A stretch of DNA of 29,093 nucleotides from JBOGTC01 sp050692055 (GTDB lineage Bacteria; Chloroflexota; Limnocylindria; QHBO01), in the NCBI GenBank assembly GCA_050692055.1, contig JBOGTC010000046.1:1-29093 (forward strand), read 5' to 3'. The notes below the pieces were generated by a model that ran no database searches, was not told where the DNA came from, and saw only the letters and a list, made by a program, of their open reading frames with translations. Positions 16,474 to 24,088 of the stretch are shown piece after piece. The position numbers and the translations under genes are program-made. Numbering within the stretch: the first letter of the stretch is position 1; each line of letters begins with the position of its first letter.

Positions 16474-16608
16474 GGTGGAGATAACGGGGAAGGAGAAGCT
16501 GATTCCGGCGCCTTCTTACCCGCTTGTTTGCACGCCATGCAATGCGCGGGGAAGTTGGGCCGTCGTAGGCCCGCTTCTTCCCGTTGTCTCCACCACGTGC
16601 AACGGGAG
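16474..16608 (+). other. Candidate structured RNA element (three-way junction with alternative stem)
   Basis: P1: 16474-16488 pairs with 16580-16594 over 15 bp (one G-T pair), then, past a bulge, 16494-16499 pairs with 16573-16578 (6 bp). P2: CTTC and CCCGC (16512-16523) pair with GCGGG and GAAG (16546-16554), continuing inward as TTGCA/TGCAA (16528-16532/16538-16542). P3: GGGCC (16557-16561) pairs with GGCCC (16568-16572). In addition 16578-16586 (TTCCCGTTG) can pair instead with 16600-16608 (CAACGGGAG), which would break P1. It lies between the Nudix stop and the nfeD promoter. It could be a non-coding RNA, a switching leader or 3' element, or a small inverted-repeat mobile element. I see no target duplication and do not recognise a known family. 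Confidence 0.45.
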
Positions 16609-16681
16609 CGCGCAACCTCCGCCGGAAGCCGAGGCGGAGTTCGCACAAGGGCCCGAGGCGGGCCTGGTGATGTCGGATTCG

Positions 16682-16687
16682 TATACT
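16682..16687 (+). promoter_or_regulatory. -10 box (TATACT) of nfeD
   Basis: TATACT ends 7 bases before GTG 16694, predicting a transcript that starts on the start codon. The -35 region is not recognisable. It is the same hexamer as at ftsH. Confidence 0.5.
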
Positions 16688-16693
16688 CAGGTC

Positions 16694-18070
16694 GTGCTTG
16701 CTCGCCTGCGGGTGCGTCGCGGTCTGGCGGGGCTGGCCTTCGCTCTCGGCCTGCTCGGTCTGGCCGCGCCCGCCGCGGCGCAGGGCGACGAGGTGGCCCG
16801 GATCGAGCTCAGCGGCGTCATCGACCAGGTCAACGCCGCCTTCGTCGAGGAGGCGCTGCGCTTCGCGGCGGATGACGGGCATGCCGCGGCGGTGGTCGTC
16901 ATCGACTCGCCCGGCGGCGAGCTGACGAGCATGGACCGCATCATCAAGGCGATCCTCGCCAGCGAGATCCCGGTGATCACCTACGTGGCACCGGAAGGGG
17001 CGCGAGCCGGCAGCGCCGCGACGTTCATCGTCCTGGCCGGCGACGTGGCGGCCATGGCGCCGAACACGAATATCGGCGCCGCGTCGGTGGTCAGCGGCAC
17101 CGGCGAGGATCTGCCCGACACACTGGAGCGCAAGATCACGAACGACGCGGTCTCGCGCATCCGCTCGCTGGCGGACGAGCACGATCGCAACGCCGACTGG
17201 GCGGAGGACGCCGTGCGAGAAGCGGCGAGCATCAACGCCGCCGAGGCGATCGCCATGCGGCCTCCGGTGGTCGACCTCGTGGCGGCGGACCTTCCGGCCC
17301 TGCTCGCCGCCATCGATTCCGGCGAGCGCGTGGACGGGGCCGCCTTCGAGTTCGACGGCGAGCCGCCCCCGGCGCTCTCCGGGCTGGCAGTGCGTGAGAT
17401 CGAGATGAACATCGGGCAGCAGTTCCTGCACGTCCTCAGTGACCCGAACGTCGCGTTCATCCTGTTCACCATCGGCTTCTACGGCATCATCGCCGAGCTG
17501 TTCCACCCGAACTTCTTCAGCGGCATCCTGGGCGCGATCGCGCTGGTGCTGGCCTTCATCGGTTCGAACAGCCTGCCGCTGAACGTGGGCGGGCTGCTGC
17601 TGATCCTCATCGGCATCGGTCTGTTCGTTCTCGAGATCAACGTCGCCAGCTACGGGCTGCTGACGATCGGCGGGATCATCGCCTTCGTGCTCGGTGCGTT
17701 CGCGCTGTGGACCGGGGTCGAGCCCGGCGTGGAGTCGATCGACGTGAGCGTGAGCCCATGGCTGGTGGTCATCGCCATCGGCGTGACGCTCGTCTACCTG
17801 TGGGTGCTGGGCCGCGCGCTAATGCAGATGCGACGGAGCGGCCAGCTCGCCAACCCGCCGACCACCGCGCTGGTCGGCGCCAGCGGCACGGCGCACACGC
17901 TGATCGCGCCCACCGGGATCGCCTATGCTGGCGGGGAGGAATGGTCGGCGCGCAGCCGGGGTCCCGAGATCGGTCCGGGCATGCCCGTCCGGATCGTGGG
18001 CGTCGAGGGCCTCGAGCTCATCGTCGAGCCGGCCGCGCCCGGCGAGGACCACGCCACGGAGGGAGCCTGA
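16694..18070 (+). CDS. Long NfeD family membrane serine protease (ClpP-like domain)
   Basis: A 458-residue protein starting at GTG 16694, chosen because it gives a clean signal peptide (LARLRVRRG, then a hydrophobic stretch ending APAAAQ, about 1-30) and lies 7 bases after a TATACT box; ATG 16670 and an open frame from 16418 are alternatives. Residues about 35-225 are a ClpP-like protease domain: VVIDSPGGELTSMDRI, the likely catalytic Ser107 in GARAGSAAT and Lys147 in LERKITNDA, as in Pyrococcus 1510-N. Four to five transmembrane helices follow (about 255-370), then a C-terminal OB-fold NfeD domain (about 385-450). NfeD proteins work with stomatin-like partners in membrane quality control; such a partner gene starts 6 bases downstream. 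Confidence 0.92.
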   Translation: MLARLRVRRGLAGLAFALGLLGLAAPAAAQGDEVARIELSGVIDQVNAAFVEEALRFAADDGHAAAVVVIDSPGGELTSMDRIIKAILASEIPVITYVAPEGARAGSAATFIVLAGDVAAMAPNTNIGAASVVSGTGEDLPDTLERKITNDAVSRIRSLADEHDRNADWAEDAVREAASINAAEAIAMRPPVVDLVAADLPALLAAIDSGERVDGAAFEFDGEPPPALSGLAVREIEMNIGQQFLHVLSDPNVAFILFTIGFYGIIAELFHPNFFSGILGAIALVLAFIGSNSLPLNVGGLLLILIGIGLFVLEINVASYGLLTIGGIIAFVLGAFALWTGVEPGVESIDVSVSPWLVVIAIGVTLVYLWVLGRALMQMRRSGQLANPPTTALVGASGTAHTLIAPTGIAYAGGEEWSARSRGPEIGPGMPVRIVGVEGLELIVEPAAPGEDHATEGA

Positions 18071-18076
18071 CATCCC

Positions 18077-18970
18077 ATGGAAGACCTGATCGGTCTCGTA
18101 TTCGTGATCATCGGCCTGGCGATCGCGCTGTTCCTGATCGCCAACATCGTTCACATCGTGCGCGAGTACGAGCGCCTGGTGGTCTTCTTCTTCGGCCGCC
18201 TGCAGGGCGCGCGCGGGCCGGGCATCGTCCTGCTCATCCCGTTCGTGCAGCAGGCCGTGAAGGTCGACCTGCGCGAGCGCTTCCTCGAGGTGCCGCAGCA
18301 GACGTGCATCACCAAGGACAACGCGCCCATCAGCATCGACTTCCTGGTGTACTCGAAGGTCTTCAACCCCACCGAGACGGTGACTGCGGTCGTCGACTTC
18401 TACGGGGCCAGCCAGGCGCTGGCCGCGACGACGTTGCGTGCCGTCATCGGCGACATCCCGCTCGACGACGTGCTGGCCAAGCGCGAGGAGATCAACAACA
18501 TCCTGCGCGCCAAGCTGGACGAGGTGACGCACCGTTGGGGCGTGAAGATCACCTCGGTCGAAATCCGCGAGATCGTGCCGCCGCGCGACATCCAGGACGC
18601 GATGAACCGCCAGATGAGCGCGGAGCGCAACCGCCGGGCCGTGATCACCGAGTCGGAGGGCACGCGCCAGGCGACGATCAACGTGGCCGAGGGCGACAAG
18701 CAGAGCAACATCCTGCGTGCCGAGGGCGAGCGCCAGTCGCAGATCCTGCGCGCCGAGGGCTACGCCAATGCGCTGCAGACCATCTTCGCCGCCGCGCGCG
18801 GCATCGACGAGAAGACGATGGCGCTGCAGTACCTCGAGGCGCTCAAGGCGCTGGCAGCCGGCGAGAGCACCAAGTGGATCGTCCCGATGGAGCTCTCGGA
18901 GCTGACGCGGCCGATCAGCGCCGCCATGCGCGAGGGCCGCGCCGGCGGGGGCCCTCCGCCGGCAGGCTGA
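18077..18970 (+). CDS. Slipin / stomatin-like SPFH-domain protein
   Basis: A 297-residue membrane-associated protein. An N-terminal hydrophobic segment (about 4-27) anchors it. The SPFH/band-7 domain follows: YERLVVFFFGRLQGARGPG, PFVQQAVKVDLRE, then VPQQTCITKDNAPISIDFLV and the SVEIREIVPP end. A long charged coiled region with AERNRRAVITESEGTRQA and repeated LRAEGERQSQ runs to about 245, as in prokaryotic slipins that form oligomers. The nfeD-slipin pair is a known conserved operon in which the NfeD protease cleaves the stomatin partner. GGAGGGAG precedes the ATG. The next gene starts within its stop codon (TGATG). Confidence 0.94.
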   Translation: MEDLIGLVFVIIGLAIALFLIANIVHIVREYERLVVFFFGRLQGARGPGIVLLIPFVQQAVKVDLRERFLEVPQQTCITKDNAPISIDFLVYSKVFNPTETVTAVVDFYGASQALAATTLRAVIGDIPLDDVLAKREEINNILRAKLDEVTHRWGVKITSVEIREIVPPRDIQDAMNRQMSAERNRRAVITESEGTRQATINVAEGDKQSNILRAEGERQSQILRAEGYANALQTIFAAARGIDEKTMALQYLEALKALAAGESTKWIVPMELSELTRPISAAMREGRAGGGPPPAG

Positions 18971-19893
18971 TGCGCTGGCTGCTCCGCGTCCTCGTTCGGC
19001 TCGCGGCCGCGGTCGCCGGGCTCTACCTCGCGTACGTCGCCGTGCGCGGCTCGCGGCTGCTCGTCAGCCCCGAGGTCCGTCCCTTCGTGCCGGACGTGGT
19101 CGGGGCGCCGGCCACGCCGGCGGACCTGGGCTTGGAGTACGAATCAGTCAGGTTCAGGACCGATGACGGCGTGACGCTGTCCGGCTGGCTCATTCCGGCA
19201 GGACGCGACACACGGGGTGTCGTGATCCTGCTCCACGGATTCAGCGGCCACCGCCTTCCCGAGCTCGCTTCGTTCGTGCCCTGGCTGCAGCGCGAGTACC
19301 ACGTGATGCAGTTCGACTTCCGCGGCCACGGGGAGAGCGATGCGGGGCGGGTCACGCTCGGGGCACGCGAGCGGCGGGACGTGGCGGCAGCGGTGGCCTT
19401 TCTGCAGGAACGGGGGCTCGGACCAATCGCGCTCATGGGCGTGAGCATGGGTGCGGCGGCCGCGATCATCGCCGCCCCCCACCTGCCGGTTTCCGCTGTC
19501 GTGGCCGATGCCGCTTACGCGCACCTGCACCACCCGATAGCGAACCGGATGCGGGAGGTGGGCTACCCACTCGCCACGGCAGGGGCACGGATGATCGTGG
19601 CCGCCGCAGGGCTGCGCACGGGCGGCCGGCTCGCGTCGCCGCTGAGCGCGGTGCGCAAGATCTCGCCACGTGGCCTGCTGCTCATCGCGCCGCGAGAGGA
19701 CCAGCTCATCGGCTGGACGGAGTCCGTGAAGCTGTATGAAGCCGCGGGCGAGCCCAAGGAGCTCATGCTGGTGGAGGGTGCCGGCCACGCAGAGGCGCAC
19801 GCGGTAGCGGGTGCCGAGTACGAGCGGCGCGTTCTCGGTTTTCTGGCCCGGCACCTCGATGGGGCGCGGTCGGACACGATGGCATCGGTATAA
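18970..19893 (+). CDS. Membrane-anchored alpha/beta hydrolase (Bem46/ABHD13-like)
   Basis: A 307-residue protein whose start ATG overlaps the slipin stop by one base. An N-terminal hydrophobic helix (about 4-25) probably anchors it with the enzyme outside the cytoplasm. The fold signatures are VVILLHGFSGHR (oxyanion loop), QFDFRGHGESD, the nucleophile elbow GVSMG with Ser159, Asp244 in APREDQL and His273 in GAGHAEAH, a complete catalytic triad. Relatives act on acyl esters, but the substrate is unknown. Being third in the nfeD-slipin operon it may act on membrane lipids or lipoproteins. Its stop codon overlaps a TATAAT box for the next gene. The frame is open far upstream, to 17707, only as a shadow of nfeD and slipin. 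Confidence 0.85.
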   Translation: MRWLLRVLVRLAAAVAGLYLAYVAVRGSRLLVSPEVRPFVPDVVGAPATPADLGLEYESVRFRTDDGVTLSGWLIPAGRDTRGVVILLHGFSGHRLPELASFVPWLQREYHVMQFDFRGHGESDAGRVTLGARERRDVAAAVAFLQERGLGPIALMGVSMGAAAAIIAAPHLPVSAVVADAAYAHLHHPIANRMREVGYPLATAGARMIVAAAGLRTGGRLASPLSAVRKISPRGLLLIAPREDQLIGWTESVKLYEAAGEPKELMLVEGAGHAEAHAVAGAEYERRVLGFLARHLDGARSDTMASV

Positions 19894-19894
19894 T
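19889..19894 (+). promoter_or_regulatory. -10 box (TATAAT) of the TadZ/CpaE-like gene
   Basis: A perfect TATAAT overlaps the hydrolase stop codon; it is conspicuous in GC-rich DNA. No clear -35. It would give a leader of about 24 bases containing the AGGGG ribosome site at 19914-19918. Confidence 0.55.
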
Positions 19895-19924
19895 CCGCCC
19901 ACTTCAGCCGCCCAGGGGTCGTTC

Positions 19925-21112
19925 ATGGCTGCCACCAAGGTGCTCGTCGTCGACGACGACCTGAACATCCAGCGCGTCCTCGTCTTCACCCTCAAGCAGG
20001 AGGGATTCGAGGTGCACGTCGCCTCCGACGGCGAGGCGGGTGTCGAGATGGCGAGCAGCGTGGCGCCGGATCTGATCCTGATGGACGTGGCGATGCCGAA
20101 GCTCGACGGCTACGCGGCCATTCAGCGCATCCGGGCTGCGGAGCAGGGCCGGCGGGTCCCGATCATCATGCTCACCGCGGAGGCGGACGTGGAGCAGCGG
20201 GTGAAGGGCCTGCGTGCCGGCGCAGATGACGACATCGTCAAGCCCTTCCATCCGCTGGAGCTGATCGCGCGCATCAAGGCGCTCCTGTCGCGCTCAGGCG
20301 CCGGTCAGCCCAAGGCGCAGGGGAGCGAGACGGCAACGCTGGGACGCCTGTGCTGCTTCTACGGGGCGAAGGGCGGCGTGGGGACCACCACGATCGCCAT
20401 CAACACCGCCATCGCGCTGACGCGACACCTGAAGCGGAGGGTGTCGCTGATCGACGCCAACCTGCAGTTCGGCGACATGCGCGTGTTCCTGGACCTCGGC
20501 CTCGACATGGGATCCATGGTGAACGCCATCACCGAGCCCGACCTGGACGCCGACCTCCTCAAGCGGCTGCTCGTCAGCCACCACGCCGGAATCCATCTGC
20601 TCCTCGCACCCCCCACGCCCGAGTCCGCCGATATCGTCGTCGAGCGCCAGCGTGCCGACCCCGCGGGCCTGTCGAATATCCTGCAGCTGTCACGCGGTCT
20701 GCACGACTACACGCTCGTCGACATGGCCAAGTCGATCGACGACTTCAACCTCCAGCTCTTCGACGAGGCCGATGTCATCTTCGTGGTCATGACTGCCGAC
20801 CTGTCGTGCCTGAAGAACGTGCGCCTGGTCCTCGAGACCATGGGCTCGCTGGGCTACGAGCGCGAGAAGGTGCAGCTCGTGCTGAATCGATCGAACGCCT
20901 ACACCGGCATCAACATCGACAATGCCGAGTCGGCGTTGGGCCGCAAGATCGACTACCAGATCATCAACGAGTATCGCGGCGCCATCAGCGCGCTCAACTC
21001 GGGGGAGCCGTTCATGTCCAGCCGGCCGGATGGCCCGCTCGGCCAGAGCGTATCGACGTTCGCCCGCGAGCTCGACAAGGTCCTCGCCGCCGAGGTCGTC
21101 GCGGCCCGATAA
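19925..21112 (+). CDS. TadZ/CpaE-like protein: receiver domain plus ParA/MinD-type ATPase
   Basis: A 395-residue protein with ATG 19925 and AGGGG 6 bases upstream. Residues about 5-122 are a response-regulator receiver: acidic pocket Asp10-12, phospho-acceptor Asp54 (LILMDVAMP), Thr84 (IIMLTAE) and Lys106 (DIVKPFHP), all intact. After a short linker, residues about 136-390 are a ParA/MinD-family ATPase with deviant Walker A GAKGGVGTTT, where Thr replaces the second Lys, as is common in the TadZ/CpaE branch, and VSLIDANLQFGDM. TadZ/CpaE places the Tad pilus machine at a cell pole or focus. The tadE/tadG genes lie 4.4 kb away on the other strand. Confidence 0.88.
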   Translation: MAATKVLVVDDDLNIQRVLVFTLKQEGFEVHVASDGEAGVEMASSVAPDLILMDVAMPKLDGYAAIQRIRAAEQGRRVPIIMLTAEADVEQRVKGLRAGADDDIVKPFHPLELIARIKALLSRSGAGQPKAQGSETATLGRLCCFYGAKGGVGTTTIAINTAIALTRHLKRRVSLIDANLQFGDMRVFLDLGLDMGSMVNAITEPDLDADLLKRLLVSHHAGIHLLLAPPTPESADIVVERQRADPAGLSNILQLSRGLHDYTLVDMAKSIDDFNLQLFDEADVIFVVMTADLSCLKNVRLVLETMGSLGYEREKVQLVLNRSNAYTGINIDNAESALGRKIDYQIINEYRGAISALNSGEPFMSSRPDGPLGQSVSTFARELDKVLAAEVVAAR

Positions 21113-21113
21113 G

Positions 21114-21130
21114 CGCCGGCTAAGCCGGCG
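21114..21130 (+). terminator. Hairpin after the TadZ/CpaE-like gene
   Basis: CGCCGGC and GCCGGCG form a perfect 7-bp GC stem around TAA, beginning 2 bases after the stop codon. There is no T-run; a terminator or 3'-end stabiliser is likely. Confidence 0.5.
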
Positions 21131-21244
21131 GTAAGCACCCTCGCCGTACCCTCCTGCCGCCGGTCGCCGCTGGTTAGTAGGGAGGCGAGCAGGCGTGCGA
21201 CCGGCACCTCGCTACTCTCGTCCTCCGCCCTCGTCTCCCCGCCC

Positions 21245-22771
21245 GTGGTGGTGGCGCCGTTGCTGGCTCAGACTCTCAGCGCATCGATCGTGGGCGTGGA
21301 TGGTGTTCTGGTGCGCGCCGAGGTCGACGTCTCGTTCGGCCTGCCGAGCCTCACCATCGTCGGCCTCGCGGGCAGCGCCGTCCAGGAGGCCCGTGAGCGC
21401 ATGCGGAGCGCGCTGCGCAACAGCGGGTTCGAGGTCCCTGCGCGCCGCATCACCATCAACCTTGCGCCGGCCGACCTTCCCAAGGAGGGCACCGGGCACG
21501 ATCTCGCCATGGCGGTCGGGGTGCTCGCCGCGTCCGGCCAGCTCGACGATGGAGCCCTGGCGGGGACGGCGCTGATCGGTGAGCTCGCGCTGGATGGAAG
21601 CCTGCGGCCGGTCCCCGGCGCCATGGCGCTCGTGGCAGCCGCATCGGCAGCGGGAATCGTTCGGGCGATCGTGCCCGTTGACAACGTGGCGGAAGCAGCC
21701 GTCGTGCGCGAGGTAGCTATCCATGCGGCAGCGAAGCTGGGCGATGCCGTGGCGCACCTGGCCGGCCGCAGGCCGCTTCCGGAGGCGCAGAGCTCTTCGG
21801 TCGAGGAATGGGATCCGCCGGATGACGCTCCGGATCTCGGCGGGCTCGTCGGCCAGCTCGTGGCACGGCGCGCGCTCGAGATCGCGGTGGCCGGGCGGCA
21901 CAACCTGGTGCTCTGCGGGCCGCCGGGCGTGGGCAAGACCCTGCTGCTGCGCTGCGCCGAAGGCCTGCTGCCGCCGCTGACCGTACAGGAGGCGCCGGAG
22001 GTGAGCCGTATCCATTCGGTCGCTGGGCTGCTCGACCGTGCGTCACCCCTGGTGAGGCGGCGACCTGTTCGCGCGCCGCACCACACGATCTCGATGCAGG
22101 CCCTCGTTGGTGGTGGCCCGCGAGTGCGTCCGGGCGAAGCCAGCCTGGCTCATCGTGGCGTCCTGGTGCTGGACGAGATGCTGCAGTTTCGCGCTGATGC
22201 GCTCGACTCGTTGCGCCAGCCGCTCGAGTCGGGCACGGTGACCATCGGGCGGGTCGAGGGCGTGCTGCGGCTTCCCGCACGCTTCATGCTCCTCGGCGCG
22301 TTCAACCCCTGCCCGTGCGGCTGGAGCGGCGTCGTCAACCGCGCCTGCACGTGTGACGACGGCGCGCGACGCCGGTACCAGGGACGTCTATCCGGCCCAC
22401 TGCGGGATCGTCTCGACCTGTTCGTGCGGCTCGACCCGATGACGCGCGGCAGGTCGGTCGCCGGCCGCCGGCCAGAGCCGACCGCCGCCGTGACGCGGCG
22501 CGTCGGCGCAGCCTGGTGTCGACAGCTCGAGCGGCAGGGCGCCGCCAACGCCGAGCTCTCGCCGAGCGCATTCGACGAGGATCATGGATTCGTCGCCGAG
22601 GTGCGCGCCGAGCTCGAGCGGCGCGGCCGCTCCATGGGGCTCTCGCCTCGTCGCCTCGATCGAGCGGCGCGCGTTGCACGCACCATTGCGGATCTCCACG
22701 GCGTGGATGCCGTCGAGCCGGAGCATGTGGCCGAGGCGCTGCAGTATCGGCCGAAGGAAGTCGCCGCGTGA
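21245..22771 (+). CDS. comM: ComM/YifB family Mg-chelatase-like AAA+ ATPase
   Basis: A 508-residue protein that, by family knowledge, is a hexameric helicase promoting branch migration during natural transformation. The N-terminal Lon/S5-like domain (about 10-175) shows LSASIVGVDGVLVRAEVDVS and SFGLPSLTIVGLAGSAVQEA. The AAA+ domain has Walker A GPPGVGKT at 225-232, FRAPHHT-like APHHTIS, Walker B VLVLDEM, and the NPCPCG...CTC cysteine cluster. The C-terminal Mg-chelatase helical domain follows. The start is one of three consecutive GTG codons at 21245-21253; there is no ribosome site before them (the AGGGAGG at 21179-21185 is in front of another frame). It overlaps dprA by 4 bases, a meaningful pairing for DNA uptake. 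Confidence 0.92.
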   Translation: MVVAPLLAQTLSASIVGVDGVLVRAEVDVSFGLPSLTIVGLAGSAVQEARERMRSALRNSGFEVPARRITINLAPADLPKEGTGHDLAMAVGVLAASGQLDDGALAGTALIGELALDGSLRPVPGAMALVAAASAAGIVRAIVPVDNVAEAAVVREVAIHAAAKLGDAVAHLAGRRPLPEAQSSSVEEWDPPDDAPDLGGLVGQLVARRALEIAVAGRHNLVLCGPPGVGKTLLLRCAEGLLPPLTVQEAPEVSRIHSVAGLLDRASPLVRRRPVRAPHHTISMQALVGGGPRVRPGEASLAHRGVLVLDEMLQFRADALDSLRQPLESGTVTIGRVEGVLRLPARFMLLGAFNPCPCGWSGVVNRACTCDDGARRRYQGRLSGPLRDRLDLFVRLDPMTRGRSVAGRRPEPTAAVTRRVGAAWCRQLERQGAANAELSPSAFDEDHGFVAEVRAELERRGRSMGLSPRRLDRAARVARTIADLHGVDAVEPEHVAEALQYRPKEVAA

Positions 22772-23877
22772 TCGGAGTGGGGTCGACCGGGCCGACCGGT
22801 CCCGAGGATGAGCGCGAGCGGCGTGACTTGCCGTCCGCGAACACGAATCCGCCCGCGGCGCCGGCTCGGCCACTCACGCCGGCGGAAGACCGGGCGTACT
22901 GGCTGGCCTTCTCGCTCGTTCCCGGCCTTGGTCCGGCCGGGTTCGCGCACCTCCTGCGGCGCTACGGCAGCGCGGCCGCCGCCTGGCAGGCCGGTGACCG
23001 CGCGCTCGCCGAGCTGCCGCGGCTGCCGGCATCGGCGCTGCCGATGTACCGCCAGATGCATCGGACCGGGGCGGATCGCGTCGCCCAGCGGCTGGTGGCC
23101 GGCACGCGGTCGGCCGGAGGGCGCGTCGTCACCGCGCTCGACCCGGGCTACCCGCCGGCGCTGGGGGCCCTGGAGCCGCGTCCGCCGGTCCTTCACGTGG
23201 TCGGCGACGATGCGGCCTTCCGCATCCGCTCCGTGGCCATCGTCGGCACGCGTCGCGCGACGGGCTATGGGCTGGCATCGGCCACCGAGATCGCCGATGA
23301 GCTGGCACGCGCCGGCGTCGTCGTCTCGGGGCTGGCGATCGGGATCGACGGCGCCGCCCATCGCGCATGCACGTCCGCGGGCGGACGCAGCGTGGCGGTG
23401 CTGCCGTCGCCGCTCGATCGAATCTACCCGCCGCGCCACGCCGCCCTCGCCCGCGAGATCGTCCGTCTCGGCGGAGCGCTGGTGACCGAACTGCCCATCG
23501 GCGCAGCAGTCGGCCGGCCGGACTTCGCCCGCCGTAACCGCATCATCGCCGCGCTGGCCGAGGCGGTCGTGGTGGTCGAAGCGCCGGATCGCTCCGGTGC
23601 GCTGCTGACGGCAACGGCTGCCACCGCGATCGGGCGTGAGCTGTACGCGGTCCCCGGGCAGATGGATGCCGTGGCGTCACGCGGCTGCAACCGCCTCATC
23701 GCGGATCAACAGGCGACCATCGTGACCTCGCCCGCGGCGCTCCTGCAGCAGATCGGCCTTGCCCGCGGGCAGCAGCCTCCCGTTGTCGCCAGCCTGTCGG
23801 ACGCTGAGGGCCGGCTCCTCGCTCATCTCCTCCGGCAGAGCGGGTCGCTCGAGGAGCTCGTCGACAGACCGATCTGA
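22768..23877 (+). CDS. dprA: DNA-processing protein DprA, frame ends early
   Basis: DprA binds incoming single-stranded DNA and loads RecA. The start is GTG 22768 overlapping the comM stop (GTGA), with AAGGAAG upstream. After an extra 45-residue lead comes a helix-hairpin/SAM-like part (about 45-100), then the Rossmann DprA core: VAIVGTRRATGYG, VVVSGLAIGIDGAAH, AVLPSPLDRIYPPRH, FARRNRIIAALAEAVVVVEAP, GALLTA and VPGQMDA, all as expected. The winged-helix end begins normally (SDAEGRLLAHLLRQSGS, then LEELVD) but this frame stops at 23875-23877, in the middle of that domain. The missing part is encoded in another frame immediately downstream; see the next entry. The core is intact, so partial function is possible. 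Confidence 0.9.
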   Translation: MIGVGSTGPTGPEDERERRDLPSANTNPPAAPARPLTPAEDRAYWLAFSLVPGLGPAGFAHLLRRYGSAAAAWQAGDRALAELPRLPASALPMYRQMHRTGADRVAQRLVAGTRSAGGRVVTALDPGYPPALGALEPRPPVLHVVGDDAAFRIRSVAIVGTRRATGYGLASATEIADELARAGVVVSGLAIGIDGAAHRACTSAGGRSVAVLPSPLDRIYPPRHAALAREIVRLGGALVTELPIGAAVGRPDFARRNRIIAALAEAVVVVEAPDRSGALLTATAATAIGRELYAVPGQMDAVASRGCNRLIADQQATIVTSPAALLQQIGLARGQQPPVVASLSDAEGRLLAHLLRQSGSLEELVDRPI

Positions 23878-23996
23878 CGCCCGGCTCGGCCGCCAGCGCG
23901 CTGACCCTGCTCGAGGCCCGCGGCCTCGTCAGCGCCTTCGGTGGTGCCACGTTTCATCCGACCCTCGCCGCTCGCCGGCTGGCGCGGAGCGTGTGA
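23865..23996 (+). pseudogene. Displaced C-terminal half of the DprA winged-helix domain
   Basis: Reading one base back (the -1 frame) from about 23865 gives QTDLTPGSAASALTLLEARG, then LVSAFGGATFHPTL and AARRLARSV, ending TGA 23994-23996. This completes a standard DprA winged helix when joined to LEELVD. The loss of one base around 23860-23868, in the genome or in the assembly, explains it. There is no slippery run or homopolymer, so programmed frameshifting is less likely. Confidence 0.75.
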
Positions 23997-24021
23997 CACG
24001 CCTGTGCTGATGGGCTATGCT
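23993..24021 (+). promoter_or_regulatory. Promoter of the Big_5/CAP gene
   Basis: GTGACA (23993-23998), a 17-base spacer and TATGCT (24016-24021). It gives a leader of about 60 bases that ends with the AGGGAG ribosome site at 24075-24080. Confidence 0.6.
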
Positions 24022-24088
24022 TCCGCCGCGACTGCACGACGCCCTGGTTTCGGCCGAGGGTGGACCAGCCCCCCAGGGAGCCTGTCTA

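Noticed and set aside
16418..16693. Extended N-terminus of NfeD from 16418 or 16670
   Set aside because: The extra residues translate the structured non-coding element and promoter; starting at GTG 16694 gives a clean signal peptide.
15935..17506. 523-codon minus-strand open frame across the Nudix gene and nfeD
   Set aside because: It crosses the non-coding gap and two well-supported genes and shows no domain.
23860..23880. Programmed frameshift site in dprA
   Set aside because: No slippery heptamer, homopolymer or obvious downstream hairpin at the junction; a lost base is simpler.
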